Shown: positions 31,225 to 40,098 of the stretch, piece by piece
How positions within the stretch are numbered: position 1 is the first letter of the stretch
How the letters are laid out: every line of letters starts with the position of its first letter
Assembly (NCBI RefSeq): GCF_022213955.1
Contig: NZ_JAKNTW010000019.1
Location: 62,001-126,000 of the forward strand
Source: Dolomitihabitans soli
GTDB lineage: Bacteria > Actinomycetota > Actinomycetes > Streptosporangiales > Streptosporangiaceae
Reading direction: 5' to 3'
Length of the DNA stretch: 64,000 nucleotides
The notes under the pieces: generated by a model
Databases searched by the model: none
Seen by the model: only the letters and a program-made list of their open reading frames with translations
Told to the model about the DNA's origin: nothing
Made by a program: the position numbers and the translations under genes

Positions 31225-32439
31225 ATGTCGATTGGTGAGATATACGATCCGCTCGGGATTCACCTGCTCGACCCCTATCCGATGTACGACCGAGCCAGGG
31301 ATGAGGAGCCGCTTTTCTACTCGCCGGCCGTCGGGGCGTGGGTGGCGACGCGGTACGACGATCTGGTCCAGGTCCTGCGTGACCCGGAGACGTTCTCGTC
31401 GGCGCATCCGTTCGCGGATGCGGTGCCGCTGAGTGAGGCGGCGGTGCGGGAGCTTCAGCGTGGTTACCCTCAGTATCCGGATCTGATCCAGTCGGACGGC
31501 GAGGTGCACTCGCGGTTGCGGGCGCCGATCGCGCAGGTGCTGAAGGCGGATCGGGTGGCGTTGCTCGACCCGTACATCGAGGAGCAGGCGGCGGAGCTGA
31601 TCGACGGGTTCGCGGCGGACGGCGAGGTCGAGTTCATGGAGCGGTACGCCGTGCCGTTGCCGTGCCGTACGATCGGGCGGCTGTGCGGGTTCGACGCCGA
31701 GCAGTCCCGGGAGGCGTACTCCTCGCTGATCGCGTTCACCGTGCTGCAGGCGGCGTACCTCACGCCGGACGAGGAGATCGAGGCGGCGCGGGCGGGGGTC
31801 CGGCTGCAGCGGCTGCTCGGCGGGATGGTGCGGGAACGGCACGCGCACCCGCGATCCGACGCGATCAGCGAGGTGGTCGCGCTCAGCACCGACGGGTCGG
31901 CGCGCCTCAGCCCGGAGGACGAGGGCCGGATCGTCGCCAACCTGGTGCAGCTCGTGATCGCCGGGCACATCACCACCGTGCCGCTGATGGGCATGGCGAT
32001 GGTGCTGCTGCTCACCCACAGGGAGCAGTGGGAGCGGCTGTGCGCGACGCCCGCGTTGATCCCCAGAGCGGTGGAGGAGATCCTTCGGTACGGCACGCCG
32101 GCCAGCGGCCTCTACCGGGAGACGACCAGGGAGACCAAGCTCGGCGGTGTCGATCTGCCCAGCGGGGCCAGGGTGGCGCTGCGCTACACCGCGGCCAACC
32201 GGGACCCTGCCCGGTTCGACCGGGCGGCCGAGTTCGACGTCGCGCGGGAACCGACCCGGCACCTCAGCTTCGGCCGGGGTGTGCACTACTGCGTGGGCGC
32301 GGGGCTGGCGCGCAGGCAGCTTGAGATCACCCTGGAGACGCTGACCACCCGGCTGCCCGGTCTGCGGCTGGCCGAGCCGGTCACCTACCGCCCCGTCCTC
32401 GACCTGCGCCACCCGGAGGCCGTACGGCTGGCCTGGTGA
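31225..32439 (+). CDS. Cytochrome P450
   Basis: A 404-residue soluble bacterial P450 monooxygenase. The heme-binding loop is FGRGVHYCVGAGLA with axial Cys356; the K-helix ExxR is Glu285-x-x-Arg288; LRAPIAQVL and HLSFGRG are also typical. In the I-helix the usual AG(x)(D/E)T(T) reads AGHITT (246-251): the acidic residue that guides proton delivery is replaced by Ile. That may mean alternative chemistry or substrate-assisted catalysis. ATG at 31225 follows GAGGAGAGCA; ATG at 31213 is a weaker alternative. No ferredoxin gene is adjacent. Confidence 0.9.
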   Translation: MSIGEIYDPLGIHLLDPYPMYDRARDEEPLFYSPAVGAWVATRYDDLVQVLRDPETFSSAHPFADAVPLSEAAVRELQRGYPQYPDLIQSDGEVHSRLRAPIAQVLKADRVALLDPYIEEQAAELIDGFAADGEVEFMERYAVPLPCRTIGRLCGFDAEQSREAYSSLIAFTVLQAAYLTPDEEIEAARAGVRLQRLLGGMVRERHAHPRSDAISEVVALSTDGSARLSPEDEGRIVANLVQLVIAGHITTVPLMGMAMVLLLTHREQWERLCATPALIPRAVEEILRYGTPASGLYRETTRETKLGGVDLPSGARVALRYTAANRDPARFDRAAEFDVAREPTRHLSFGRGVHYCVGAGLARRQLEITLETLTTRLPGLRLAEPVTYRPVLDLRHPEAVRLAW

Positions 32440-32534
32440 ACCGTGCTCCGAGGGAGCGAGCCTGGGCGGCGATGGTGATGCGGGTGCGGTCGAGGGTGGC
32501 GAGGGCGGTCGTGAAGCCGGTGCCGGGCGGAGGG

Positions 32535-33566
32535 TCAGGGGAGCAGCAGGATCTTGCCGAACGCCTCGCCGCTCTCCAGCCGCTCGTGGGCCCGGGCGGC
32601 CTCGGCGAGCGGGAAGACCGAGTCGGTCACCGGCTCGCAGCCCGCTGACCAGTACCACTGGAGCATCTCGCCGAACGCGGTGTGGCCGTGGGACTCGGAG
32701 CCGATCAGCGTGAGGGCCCGGTGATAGGCGTCCACCAGGTTGAAGGACGCCGTCATGCCGGTGGTGTTGCCGCAGAACACCATCCGGCCGCGTACCCGCA
32801 ACGACGACAGGGACGACTGGAAGAGGGCGGGGCCGACGTGGTCGAACACGATGTCGGCGCCGCGCCCGTCGGTGGCCTCGCGGACCCGGGCGGGCAGGTC
32901 GGCCGTGGCGTGGTTGACCGTCACGTCGGCGCCGAGTTTCGCCGCCCTGGCCAGCTTCTCCTCCGACGCGGAGGTGACGATGGTCCTGGCTCCGAGCCGC
33001 CGGGCGAGCTGCACGGCGGCGAGCGTGATCCCGCTGCCCGCGCCGTGCACCAGCAGGGTCTCACCCGCGCGCAGCGCGCCGCGGACCACGAGCGCCTGCC
33101 ACGCCATCCCGTAGACCGTCGGCACGGCCGCCGCCTCCTCCAGGGAGATGTGGTCGGGAACCAGGTGGGCGTGCGTCTCCGGCACGGTCACCAGTTCCGC
33201 GTAACCGCCCTGCCGGGAGGCGCCGATGACGCGCATCCCGGTGCAGTAGGCCGAGTCGCCGCTCGCGCACGCCGTACAGGTGCCGCAGTGGAGGGAGGGG
33301 TCGAGCACCACGCGGTCGCCGGCGGCGCGGGTGGTGACCGACGAGCCGACGGTCACCACGACGCCCGCCACGTCCGTGCCCGGCACGTGCGGCAGGGTGA
33401 ACCCGGGAAGCAGCCCGGGGCCGCGCCGCTGGAGCGCGTCGAGCCGGTTGACCGCCGCGGCCCGCACCGAGACCAGGATCTCCCGCGGCCCGCAGACCGG
33501 GTCCGGCATCGACACCGGCCGCAGGACCTCGGGACCTCCGTGCACGATGTGATGCGTCGCTCTCAC
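32535..33566 (-). CDS. Zinc-type alcohol dehydrogenase/quinone oxidoreductase (MDR family)
   Basis: A 343-residue MDR-family oxidoreductase. Conserved pieces include HVPGTDVAGVVVTVG, the structural Cys cluster CGTCTACASGDSAYC, and the nucleotide-binding LVHGAGSGITLAAVQLA. The catalytic-zinc His is replaced in part (the usual GHE is GTD), as in quinone-oxidoreductase/crotonyl-CoA-type members, which reduce an enone or quinone with NADPH. Convergent with the P450, with a 95-bp gap. Its promoter lies between 33567 and 33681 or upstream in the ABC operon. Substrate unknown. Confidence 0.85.
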   Translation of the reverse strand: MRATHHIVHGGPEVLRPVSMPDPVCGPREILVSVRAAAVNRLDALQRRGPGLLPGFTLPHVPGTDVAGVVVTVGSSVTTRAAGDRVVLDPSLHCGTCTACASGDSAYCTGMRVIGASRQGGYAELVTVPETHAHLVPDHISLEEAAAVPTVYGMAWQALVVRGALRAGETLLVHGAGSGITLAAVQLARRLGARTIVTSASEEKLARAAKLGADVTVNHATADLPARVREATDGRGADIVFDHVGPALFQSSLSSLRVRGRMVFCGNTTGMTASFNLVDAYHRALTLIGSESHGHTAFGEMLQWYWSAGCEPVTDSVFPLAEAARAHERLESGEAFGKILLLP

Positions 33567-33681
33567 CGAACACCCGCAACGTGGAGGCCCGGTCCTGCCT
33601 GGGGGGAAGAGAACGCGGAGCGGTTCCGCATGTCGGGCTCCTGATGTGTCGGTGCGTCGGGTCGCGAAGCGGGGGCGGACG

Positions 33682-34581
33682 TCACGTGATCCCCCGGACG
33701 AAGGGGGCGCCGAGCGCGCCGGGCCCGCGATGGGTCTTGGCGAAGAAGGTCATCGCGAGCAACGCGAGCAGGTACGGCGTGGCGATCAGGAGTTGCGGGT
33801 TGAGCTCGTAGCCGAGCGCGGGAAGGGCCAGGCGCATGGCGTCCGCGGCGCCGAAGACCAGCACCCCGGCCAGGGTGCCACGCAGCGTCCAGCCGCCGAA
33901 GATGACCGCCGCGATGACCAGGTAGCCGCGTCCGGCGGTCATGTTCTGGTTGAACGTGCCGACCTCGGCGATCGCGAGGTGGGCGCCGCCCAGACCGGCG
34001 AGCACGCCGCAGATCATCAGCGCCTGCCGCCTGCGCTTGTTGACGTCGATGCCGGTGACGTCCGCCGACTGCGGGCTCTCGCCCGACGCGCGCGCCTCCA
34101 GCCCCCACCGGCTGCGGTGAACCAGCCAGTAGCCCAGGGGGATCAGCAGGATCAGCAGGTATGCGGGCCAGCGCTGGTCGAACAGGGCGGGCCCGATCAC
34201 CGGCAGGTCCGCCAGCACGGGAATCGTCAGCTTCTCAGTCTGGATCGGTACGGTCCTGACCAGCAGGAAGCTGGTGAGGCCGAGCACCAGCACGTTCAGG
34301 GTGAGGCCGACCACGTAGGTGTTGACGGTCAGCCGGTGGCTGAAGCAGGCGTGGATGAAGGCGATAAGCAGCCCGGCCGCGATGCCGCACAACAGGCCGA
34401 CCTCGGCCGAACCGGTGACGGACGCGCCCATGACGGCACTGAACGCGCCGCCCAGCATCATGGCCTCGACCGAGATGTTCAGGGTGCCCGCCCGCTCGGC
34501 GATCCACTCGCCGAGCGCGGCGAACGCCATCGGGATGGCCAGCCGGATGGCACTGGCCAGCATCAGTTCGATGTTCTCCAC
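33682..34581 (-). CDS. BMP-type ABC importer, permease 2
   Basis: A 299-residue inner-membrane permease of the BPD_transp_2 (RbsC/YufQ-like) family with about eight membrane helices. AGTLNISVEAMMLGGAFSAV and GESPQSADVTGIDVNKRRRQ (the coupling loop for the ATPase) are characteristic of nucleoside importers of the BmpDEFG/YufNOPQ type. The GTG at 34581, preceded by GGGAGGGTAGGAACC, begins ENIELMLASAIRLAIPMAF. It starts five bases after permease 1 ends and is the last gene of the four-gene transporter. Confidence 0.88.
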   Translation of the reverse strand: MENIELMLASAIRLAIPMAFAALGEWIAERAGTLNISVEAMMLGGAFSAVMGASVTGSAEVGLLCGIAAGLLIAFIHACFSHRLTVNTYVVGLTLNVLVLGLTSFLLVRTVPIQTEKLTIPVLADLPVIGPALFDQRWPAYLLILLIPLGYWLVHRSRWGLEARASGESPQSADVTGIDVNKRRRQALMICGVLAGLGGAHLAIAEVGTFNQNMTAGRGYLVIAAVIFGGWTLRGTLAGVLVFGAADAMRLALPALGYELNPQLLIATPYLLALLAMTFFAKTHRGPGALGAPFVRGIT

Positions 34582-34586
34582 GGTTC

Positions 34587-35690
34587 CTACCCTCCCGCCA
34601 CGGCAGTGGCGGGCCTGCGACGCCTGCGTATCTCGGCGTACGCCGCGGGGAACACGGCGGCGAGCACCAGCAGGGCGGTAACGATCGACACCAGGTAACG
34701 CGGGACGCCCGTCGAGGCGAGGAAGCCGCCGCCGGCCCGCAGCGCGCCGAAGAACACGGCGACCGGGATCGCGAGCAGCGGGTGGTTGCGGGCGACGAGC
34801 GCCACGAGCAGCCCTTCCCAGCCCACGTTGTCCGCCAGGCCGGGCTGGAAGCGGAAGACGCTGCCGGTCAGCATCATGCCGCCGGCCAGCCCGGCGAAGC
34901 CGCCGGACAACAGCAGCGCGCCGCCGCCGAGCGCCCCGGCCCGCACGCCGTTCCTGCGCGCCGCGATCGGGTTGTGGCCGAGCATCCGCAGGCGGAAGCC
35001 CCACCTGCTGTAACGCAGCAGCAGGGTGACCGCCAGCGTGAACCCGAGCACGATGAAGACGTAGAGGCTCACGTTGAGGTCGGGGTACTCGCCCAGCCGG
35101 GGAAGCTGCACGGCTTCGGGAATGAGGTCCGACTGCGAGGAGAGGACGGTCCCCCCGGTCCCGGACTCCTGCAGCAGGTAGTCGCGGTTGACGGCGAAGA
35201 AGGCGAGCTGGGTGGCGACGAAGACCATCAGCAGCGTGCTGATCACCACGTCGACCTTGCGCCAGTAGAACAGCGCGGCGGGCACCCCGGCCCACAGCGC
35301 GCCGCCCAGTGCCGCGCCCACCAGGGTCAGCAGCAGGACCAGCCAGCCCGGCCCCGGCAGGAACAGCCCGACGGCCGCGCCCGTCATGCCGCCGATGAGG
35401 ACCTGGCCCTCCTGGCCGATGTTGAAGATCCCGGCCCTGGCGCAGATGATCGCGCCGATGGCGACCATCAGCAGCGGCGCGGCCTGGTCGATGGTCAGGC
35501 CGATCGAGGCGCCGCCTTCGAGGCTGCCCTGGTAGAGGGCGAGCACGGTGTCGGACATCGAGTGCCCGCTCAACGTGACCAAGGTGGTGGCCAGGGTCAG
35601 CGCGACCGCGAAGGAGGCGACGTAGAGGAGCAGGGTGCCCAGGCTGGACAGCCGGAACATGGCGGGCAGCCGGGTCGCCAGTGAGGTCAT
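34587..35690 (-). CDS. BMP-type ABC importer, permease 1
   Basis: A 367-residue permease partner (YufP-like) with about nine membrane segments. CARAGIFNIGQEGQVLIGGM is the family hallmark and RMLGHNPIAARRNGVRAGAL the coupling loop. The ATG at 35690 overlaps the ATPase stop (ATGA). With permease 2 it forms the heterodimeric membrane channel. The ligand class known for the family is purine or pyrimidine nucleosides; here it is inferred, not shown. Confidence 0.88.
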   Translation of the reverse strand: MTSLATRLPAMFRLSSLGTLLLYVASFAVALTLATTLVTLSGHSMSDTVLALYQGSLEGGASIGLTIDQAAPLLMVAIGAIICARAGIFNIGQEGQVLIGGMTGAAVGLFLPGPGWLVLLLTLVGAALGGALWAGVPAALFYWRKVDVVISTLLMVFVATQLAFFAVNRDYLLQESGTGGTVLSSQSDLIPEAVQLPRLGEYPDLNVSLYVFIVLGFTLAVTLLLRYSRWGFRLRMLGHNPIAARRNGVRAGALGGGALLLSGGFAGLAGGMMLTGSVFRFQPGLADNVGWEGLLVALVARNHPLLAIPVAVFFGALRAGGGFLASTGVPRYLVSIVTALLVLAAVFPAAYAEIRRRRRPATAVAGG

Positions 35691-37855
35691 GCGGCCTGAC
35701 CGCCCATCATCATGCCGAGTCGCTCCGGATCGACCTCGGCGCGTGCCATCTCGCCGACGATCGCGCCACGGTGGATCACCGCGACCCGGTGGGACAACGT
35801 GAGGATCTCCTCCAGCTCGGTGGAGATCAGCAGGATCGCGATCCCGGACCGGGCGGCCTGATAGATCCGTTCGGTCATGTACTCGATGGCCCCGACGTCC
35901 AGGCCGCGGGTGGGCTGGGCGACGACGAGGACCTTCGGGCGGGCCGCGAGCTCGCGGGCCAGCACCACCTTCTGCTGGTTGCCGCCGGACAGCAGCCGCA
36001 TGGGCGTGTCGGGGCCGGGCACCGCGATGTCGAACTCCTCGATGAGTGTGCCGGCGCGGGCGCGCAGCCTGCGGGGATTGACGAAGGAGCCGCGCGAGAC
36101 CTCGCCGATGTCGGCCATGACCAGGTTCTCGGCCACGGTCATGTCCAGGACGCAGCCTGACACGTGCCGGTCCTCCGGCACCACCCCGACGCCGGCCGCG
36201 TGCATGGCTCCCGGGCGGCCCGCCTTCACCGTGGTGCCGCACACCTGCACGGTGCCGCTGTCGAGCTCGATCAGGCTGGACAGCAGGTCGCCGAGCGCCG
36301 CCTGGCCGTTGCCCTCGACGCCGGCCAGGCCGAGGATCTCGCCGGCCCGCACCTCCAGGGACAGCCCGCGCAGCAGGGGACGGCCGTCGCGCCCGGTGGC
36401 GTGGGCGTCCTTGATGCTCAGCCGTACCTCTTGGGGCTGTTCCCGCTCGGCGGTGACCGGTGTCGCGGTGTCGGGCTCTCCTGCGGCGGGTTCGGCGGCC
36501 TCTGGTTCGGCGGCCTCGGGCTCTGCGGCCTCGGGCTCTGCGGCCTCGGGCTCTGCAGCCTCGGGTTCGGCAGGGTCCGGGTCTGCGGAGTCTTCTGCGG
36601 TGCCCTGGTGTTCGGTGTCGGGTTCCTCGGTGGTGGGTTCGGCAGGTTCGGGTTCGGCTGGGTTCTGGTCTGTGGTGTTCTCGATGGTGACCGGTGTCGC
36701 GGTGTCGGGTTCCTCGGCGGCGGGTTCGGCAGGGTCCGGTTCCGCAGGGTTCTGGTCTGCGGTGTCGGGTTCTGCGGCGTCCTGCTGTTCGGCGTCCGGT
36801 TCTGTGGCGGCCGGTTCCTCGGTGTTCGTTTTGGTGAGGGCCGGTTCCTTGGCGTCCGGTTCCGCGAGGTCCTGGTCGGCAGAGTCCTGGCCGGCAGAGT
36901 CTTGGGCGGCGAGGTCTTGGGCGGCGAGGTCCTGGGCGGCGAGGTCCTGGGCGGCAGCGTCCTGGGCGGCAGCGTCCTGGGCGGCGAGGTCCTGGGCGGC
37001 GAGGTCCTGGTCGGTGGGGTCCGAGGTGGGGGTGGTCAGGGAGTCGAGGGTGCCGACGGCGGTGGCGGCGGTCCACTTGGACAGCTCGCGGCCGACCATC
37101 TCGCGGGCGAGTTCGCGTACGTCGGTGTGGGCGGTGTCCTTGCGTGCCACGACGGCGCCGCTGCGCATGATCGTCACCCGGTCGGTGGCGTGCAGGATCT
37201 CGTCGAGTTTGTGGCTGATCAGGATGACGGTCTTGTTCTCGTCCTGGGTCACGTGTCTGAGCACGGAGAACAACTCACGGGACTCGGCGAGGGTGAGCAC
37301 CGAGGTGGGTTCGTCCAGGATGAGCAGGTCGGGGTCGCGCCGCAGGCACTTGACCAGTTCGACGCGCTGGCGTTCGCCGGTCGTCAGGTCCTCCACGACG
37401 GCGTCGGGATCGACGGTGAGGCCGTATCTGTCGCCCACCTCGCGGACGACCCGCCGGGCGCCGTCGCGGTCGACCCGGCCGCGTTCGCCCAGGGTCACGT
37501 TCTCCCACACGCGCATCCGGCCGACGAGGCTGAAGTGCTGGTGGACCATGGAGATGCCGAGCTTGGCGGCGACGAGCGGGTCGGAGATCTCGACGTGCTC
37601 GCCGTCGATGGCGATCCGTCCCGAGTCGGGCGCGACCAGCCCGGTCAGGATCTTCATCAGGGTGCTCTTGCCCGCGCCGTTCTGGCCGAGCAGACCGTGG
37701 ATCTCGCCTCGCTGAACGCTCAGGCACACGTCGTCACAGGCGACGACCGAGCCGAACCGCTTGGCGATGTCGGTCAGCTCGACCGCGGGGACCGCGACCA
37801 GGTTGGTCGCGGTCCCGCCTGTGTCGCTATTTTCCGTCGACAGCCGCATCGACAT
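35687..37855 (-). CDS. BMP-type ABC importer, double ATPase with long acidic repeat linker
   Basis: A 722-residue tandem ATPase; relatives are about 510. NBD1 (about 22-250): Walker A GQNGAGKST, signature-like LTTGERQRVEL, Walker B LLILDEPTSVL. NBD2 (about 475-722): degenerate P-loop GVEGNGQAALG, intact signature LSGGNQQKVVLAREL, and Walker B VLVVAQPTRGLD with Gln in place of Glu, as usual in this family. Between them, roughly residues 275-472 are a low-complexity linker of AAQDL-type and AEPEA-type pentapeptides, rich in Asp, Glu, Pro, Ala and Thr. ATG 37855 with GGAAAG upstream is preferred; GTG 37870 and ATG 37849 are possible. It overlaps the lipoprotein gene by 29 bases in another frame and permease 1 by four. 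Confidence 0.88.
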   Translation of the reverse strand: MSMRLSTENSDTGGTATNLVAVPAVELTDIAKRFGSVVACDDVCLSVQRGEIHGLLGQNGAGKSTLMKILTGLVAPDSGRIAIDGEHVEISDPLVAAKLGISMVHQHFSLVGRMRVWENVTLGERGRVDRDGARRVVREVGDRYGLTVDPDAVVEDLTTGERQRVELVKCLRRDPDLLILDEPTSVLTLAESRELFSVLRHVTQDENKTVILISHKLDEILHATDRVTIMRSGAVVARKDTAHTDVRELAREMVGRELSKWTAATAVGTLDSLTTPTSDPTDQDLAAQDLAAQDAAAQDAAAQDLAAQDLAAQDLAAQDSAGQDSADQDLAEPDAKEPALTKTNTEEPAATEPDAEQQDAAEPDTADQNPAEPDPAEPAAEEPDTATPVTIENTTDQNPAEPEPAEPTTEEPDTEHQGTAEDSADPDPAEPEAAEPEAAEPEAAEPEAAEPEAAEPAAGEPDTATPVTAEREQPQEVRLSIKDAHATGRDGRPLLRGLSLEVRAGEILGLAGVEGNGQAALGDLLSSLIELDSGTVQVCGTTVKAGRPGAMHAAGVGVVPEDRHVSGCVLDMTVAENLVMADIGEVSRGSFVNPRRLRARAGTLIEEFDIAVPGPDTPMRLLSGGNQQKVVLARELAARPKVLVVAQPTRGLDVGAIEYMTERIYQAARSGIAILLISTELEEILTLSHRVAVIHRGAIVGEMARAEVDPERLGMMMGGQAA
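36498..36572. repeat. 15-bp coding repeat, five units (AEPEA array)
   Basis: Five contiguous 15-bp units on the GCCTCGGGCTCTGCG theme (plus strand), encoding Ala-Glu-Pro-Glu-Ala pentapeptides in the ABC ATPase linker. The unit length is a multiple of three, so copy-number change keeps the frame. Confidence 0.85.
36869..37018. repeat. 15-bp coding repeat, ten units (AAQDL array)
   Basis: Ten contiguous 15-bp units on the GTCCTGGGCGGCGAG theme (plus strand), encoding Leu/Ala-Ala-Ala-Gln-Asp pentapeptides in the same linker. Outer units are more diverged than central ones, as expected for slippage-driven expansion. Confidence 0.85.
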
Positions 37856-38882
37856 CGAACTTTCCGTCACCAATGTCCTTCATAACCTTGTCCAGCCGGG
37901 ACTGCTGGTCGTCCTCCGACTTGCAGAGCTTGACCGTGGGCACCGGGTCCTTGCCGATGATGAACTCCCGCGTCACACCCATCTTCATCTCGCCCTTCTG
38001 GAAGTCCTGAAGGGACTGGGCGAAGAACTCTCCCGGGTCGAAGATGACGGAGATGTCGTACTTCGTCACCGTGTCCTCGCACCGGTCGGTGCCCGGGGTC
38101 ATCGACGGGATCTTGGCCTTGTTGGCCTCCTGGGTGACGGCGTCGGTGGCACCGCCCAGGTAGGGGTAGACGACCTTGATGCCCTTGGCCTTCTGCGCCT
38201 CGAACGCCTCCTTGGCCTTGGCCGAGTCGTTGAAGTCGCCGGTGAAGGTGGTGAGCACCTCCGCCTTCGGCACGACGTCCTGGATGCCGGCCTTGAACGC
38301 CTTGGCGGCCTGGATGGAGAAGTCCGCCTCGGGGCCGGTGATGTAACCGGCCTTCGTGCCATTCGACTTCTCAAGCACCAGTCCGGCGGCGTAACCCGCC
38401 GAGTAGAGGGTCTGGTTGACCTTGTCCACCGACTGGCTGAAGTACTTGGTCTGCTCGACGCCGCCGCCGCCGTTGACGTACCAGTTCGTCTCCTTGCACT
38501 GGGGCTCCGCGGCGGCGGTGAGGGCGTCCTTCAGTTCCTGGGCGCCGACGGCGATCAGGTCGACTCGCTGGCGGCAGAGGTTGCGCGCCTGGTTGAGCAC
38601 CTCGTTGGGCTTGAGCTGGTCGATGGTCCGCATCTCCCAGCCGTTGGACCTGGCGATGGTTTGCGCCTTGTCCACAAAGGTCTGGTAATAGCCGTTGTCG
38701 TGCGTGTCACCGGGGCTGAGTACCCCGATGACGACCTTGCCGTCTCCGTTGACGTCGGGCTGGGCCTTGACTGCCGTCTTGGCCGCGGTACCGGTGTCCG
38801 CGGTCTCGCTCCCGCCGCAGGCGGTGAGCAGCAGCGCCGGCGCGATCACGATCGCGAGGGTGGCCCGTGCTGAGGTGTTCAT
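37827..38882 (-). CDS. BMP-family substrate-binding lipoprotein
   Basis: A 351-residue lipoprotein. The signal peptide ends with the lipobox LTAC (MNTSARATLAIVIAPALLLT then ACGG). The fold is the PnrA/Bmp (basic membrane lipoprotein) type: VVIGVLSPGDTHDNGYYQTF, NEVLNQARNLCRQRVDLIAV, KAGYITGPEADFSIQAAKAF. Relatives bind nucleosides such as adenosine, inosine or guanosine. ATG at 38882 has GGAAGG upstream. First gene of the transporter operon; the ATPase start lies inside its 3' end in another frame. Confidence 0.9.
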   Translation of the reverse strand: MNTSARATLAIVIAPALLLTACGGSETADTGTAAKTAVKAQPDVNGDGKVVIGVLSPGDTHDNGYYQTFVDKAQTIARSNGWEMRTIDQLKPNEVLNQARNLCRQRVDLIAVGAQELKDALTAAAEPQCKETNWYVNGGGGVEQTKYFSQSVDKVNQTLYSAGYAAGLVLEKSNGTKAGYITGPEADFSIQAAKAFKAGIQDVVPKAEVLTTFTGDFNDSAKAKEAFEAQKAKGIKVVYPYLGGATDAVTQEANKAKIPSMTPGTDRCEDTVTKYDISVIFDPGEFFAQSLQDFQKGEMKMGVTREFIIGKDPVPTVKLCKSEDDQQSRLDKVMKDIGDGKFDVDAAVDGK

Positions 38883-39010
38883 CGCGTTGCCTTCCAAAGG
38901 ACAGGGGGGGTCAGTCCTTGTGCGACTCGGGACTGGATATTCGGGATGTTGCCGCCATGGCAGGCCTCGACCTCGAGACAGCCCTGCGTCACTCCGCCAA
39001 GAGACATGGA

Positions 39011-39370
39011 TTACTCCCTGTAGTCCTCACGGGGAGGAGTGAAGATGTCGAGAATCCACGTTTCTCCATGTTCAGGATCACCGATGAACTGGCTGTCACC
39101 GTGCATGAACCCCTTGGGAGCCCAGTAAACGTCGCCCGGCTTCAGCAGACGGCGTTCGTCCGATCCGATGCGGAAGTCGAGCTGACCTTTAATGATCATG
39201 CCGAACTGCTCGTTGTCGGGGTGGCAATCGTATGGCGTGGGGCCGGCGCCTTCACGGATCCGCCAAAACGTGAGCATCAGGCCGTCGCCGGTATAAATGC
39301 GACGCTTGAAGCCCGGCTTAATTTCCTTGAAGGCGGAGACGTCCTCGAAACGCCACACGTGATCTGTCAT
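39011..39370 (-). CDS. Cupin-domain protein
   Basis: A 119-residue single cupin. Motif 1 is degenerate (YDCHPDNEQFGMIIKGQLDF) with one clear His and Glu; motif 2 is PGDVYWAPKGFMHGDSQFIG. It may bind a metal and a small acid. ATG at 39370 follows GGAGAAACC, 20 bases after the GntR-type regulator stop, so it belongs to the VOC-regulator-cupin operon. The BMP transporter operon starts about 130 bp further on the same strand. Reaction unknown. Confidence 0.8.
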   Translation of the reverse strand: MTDHVWRFEDVSAFKEIKPGFKRRIYTGDGLMLTFWRIREGAGPTPYDCHPDNEQFGMIIKGQLDFRIGSDERRLLKPGDVYWAPKGFMHGDSQFIGDPEHGETWILDIFTPPREDYRE

Positions 39371-39390
39371 GGTTTCTCCATCGTAGGGTG

Positions 39391-40098
39391 TTATATCATG
39401 CGGGCGATCATGGAGTGCTCTACCTCGTTTAGATGGCTTTCCGCTGATTTGGCCGCGCCATCCTCGTCGCCTCTCTTGATCGCTTCCGCGATACGCCGAT
39501 GCGCGTTGCACGCTTGAGCGATCACATCCCGTACGGCTTGCGCGTTGGTGCTGGAGTCGAGCAGGGTCCGAAACTCCTCGGAAGCGAACACACCATCGAG
39601 TACTTTCCCGTAAAGCTCCTGAAGGGTGGGATTGCCGCAGGAACGGGCGATGGCCCAGTGAAAGAGCCGGTCGGAGCGGCGGAAGTCCTCCAGCGGCATG
39701 CCCTCGACGAACGCGTCGGCCGTCTTGACCAGCTCGTCCCGCTCGGTGTCGGAGGCGCGGGAGGCGGCCAGCCGGGCGATGGACACCTCGATGACCCTGC
39801 GGCACTCGAACAGCTCGCGGACCCGGCTCTTGCGCGGGTCGACGGTGACCCCGGGCAGCTGCTCCGTGACATGGAACCGGTTCCCTATCTTGTGGATGCG
39901 GCCCAGCGCGATGAGGCTCTGCACGGCTTCCCTGACGGAGGTCCTGGCCACCCCGAAGTCCTGGCACAGCGCCCGCTCCGAGGGAAGCTGCGTGCCGGGG
40001 GGAAGCTCGCCGCTCTCGATGCTCTCCAGCAGCGTGTCACGGATCTCCTCGGAGACCATGCGCCGCGCGACGGGGCCGAACCGGGGACGGGTGGTCAC
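39391..40098 (-). CDS. GntR-family (FadR/FCD type) transcriptional regulator
   Basis: A 235-residue repressor. The winged helix spans about 15-75 (ESIESGELPPGTQLPSERAL, FGVARTSVREAVQSLIALGR). The FCD ligand domain spans about 88-225 (RRVIEVSIARLAASRASDTE, RRSDRLFHWAIARSCGNPTL, CNAHRRIAEAIKRGDEDGAA) with Asp and three His positions for a metal-bound acid. GTG 40098 overlaps the VOC stop (GTGA). The operator at 40613 has the FadR-type TGGTC/GACCA form, so autoregulation is likely, and it may also control the BMP transporter. Confidence 0.9.
   Translation of the reverse strand: MTTRPRFGPVARRMVSEEIRDTLLESIESGELPPGTQLPSERALCQDFGVARTSVREAVQSLIALGRIHKIGNRFHVTEQLPGVTVDPRKSRVRELFECRRVIEVSIARLAASRASDTERDELVKTADAFVEGMPLEDFRRSDRLFHWAIARSCGNPTLQELYGKVLDGVFASEEFRTLLDSSTNAQAVRDVIAQACNAHRRIAEAIKRGDEDGAAKSAESHLNEVEHSMIARMI

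Noticed and set aside
35877..37885. Two long plus-strand open frames of about 570-610 codons opposite the ABC ATPase
   Set aside because: They are antisense shadows of a GC-rich gene with repeat linkers. The minus strand encodes two intact ATPase domains.
38911..38934. CAGTCC/GGACTG inverted repeat upstream of the BMP transporter operon as a GntR site
   Set aside because: It does not match the FadR-type TGGTC/GACCA operator found at 40613; only a weak dyad of unknown meaning.
38867..39517. A 216-codon plus-strand frame opposite the cupin gene
   Set aside because: The minus-strand cupin has a good ribosome site and family motifs; the plus frame has neither.
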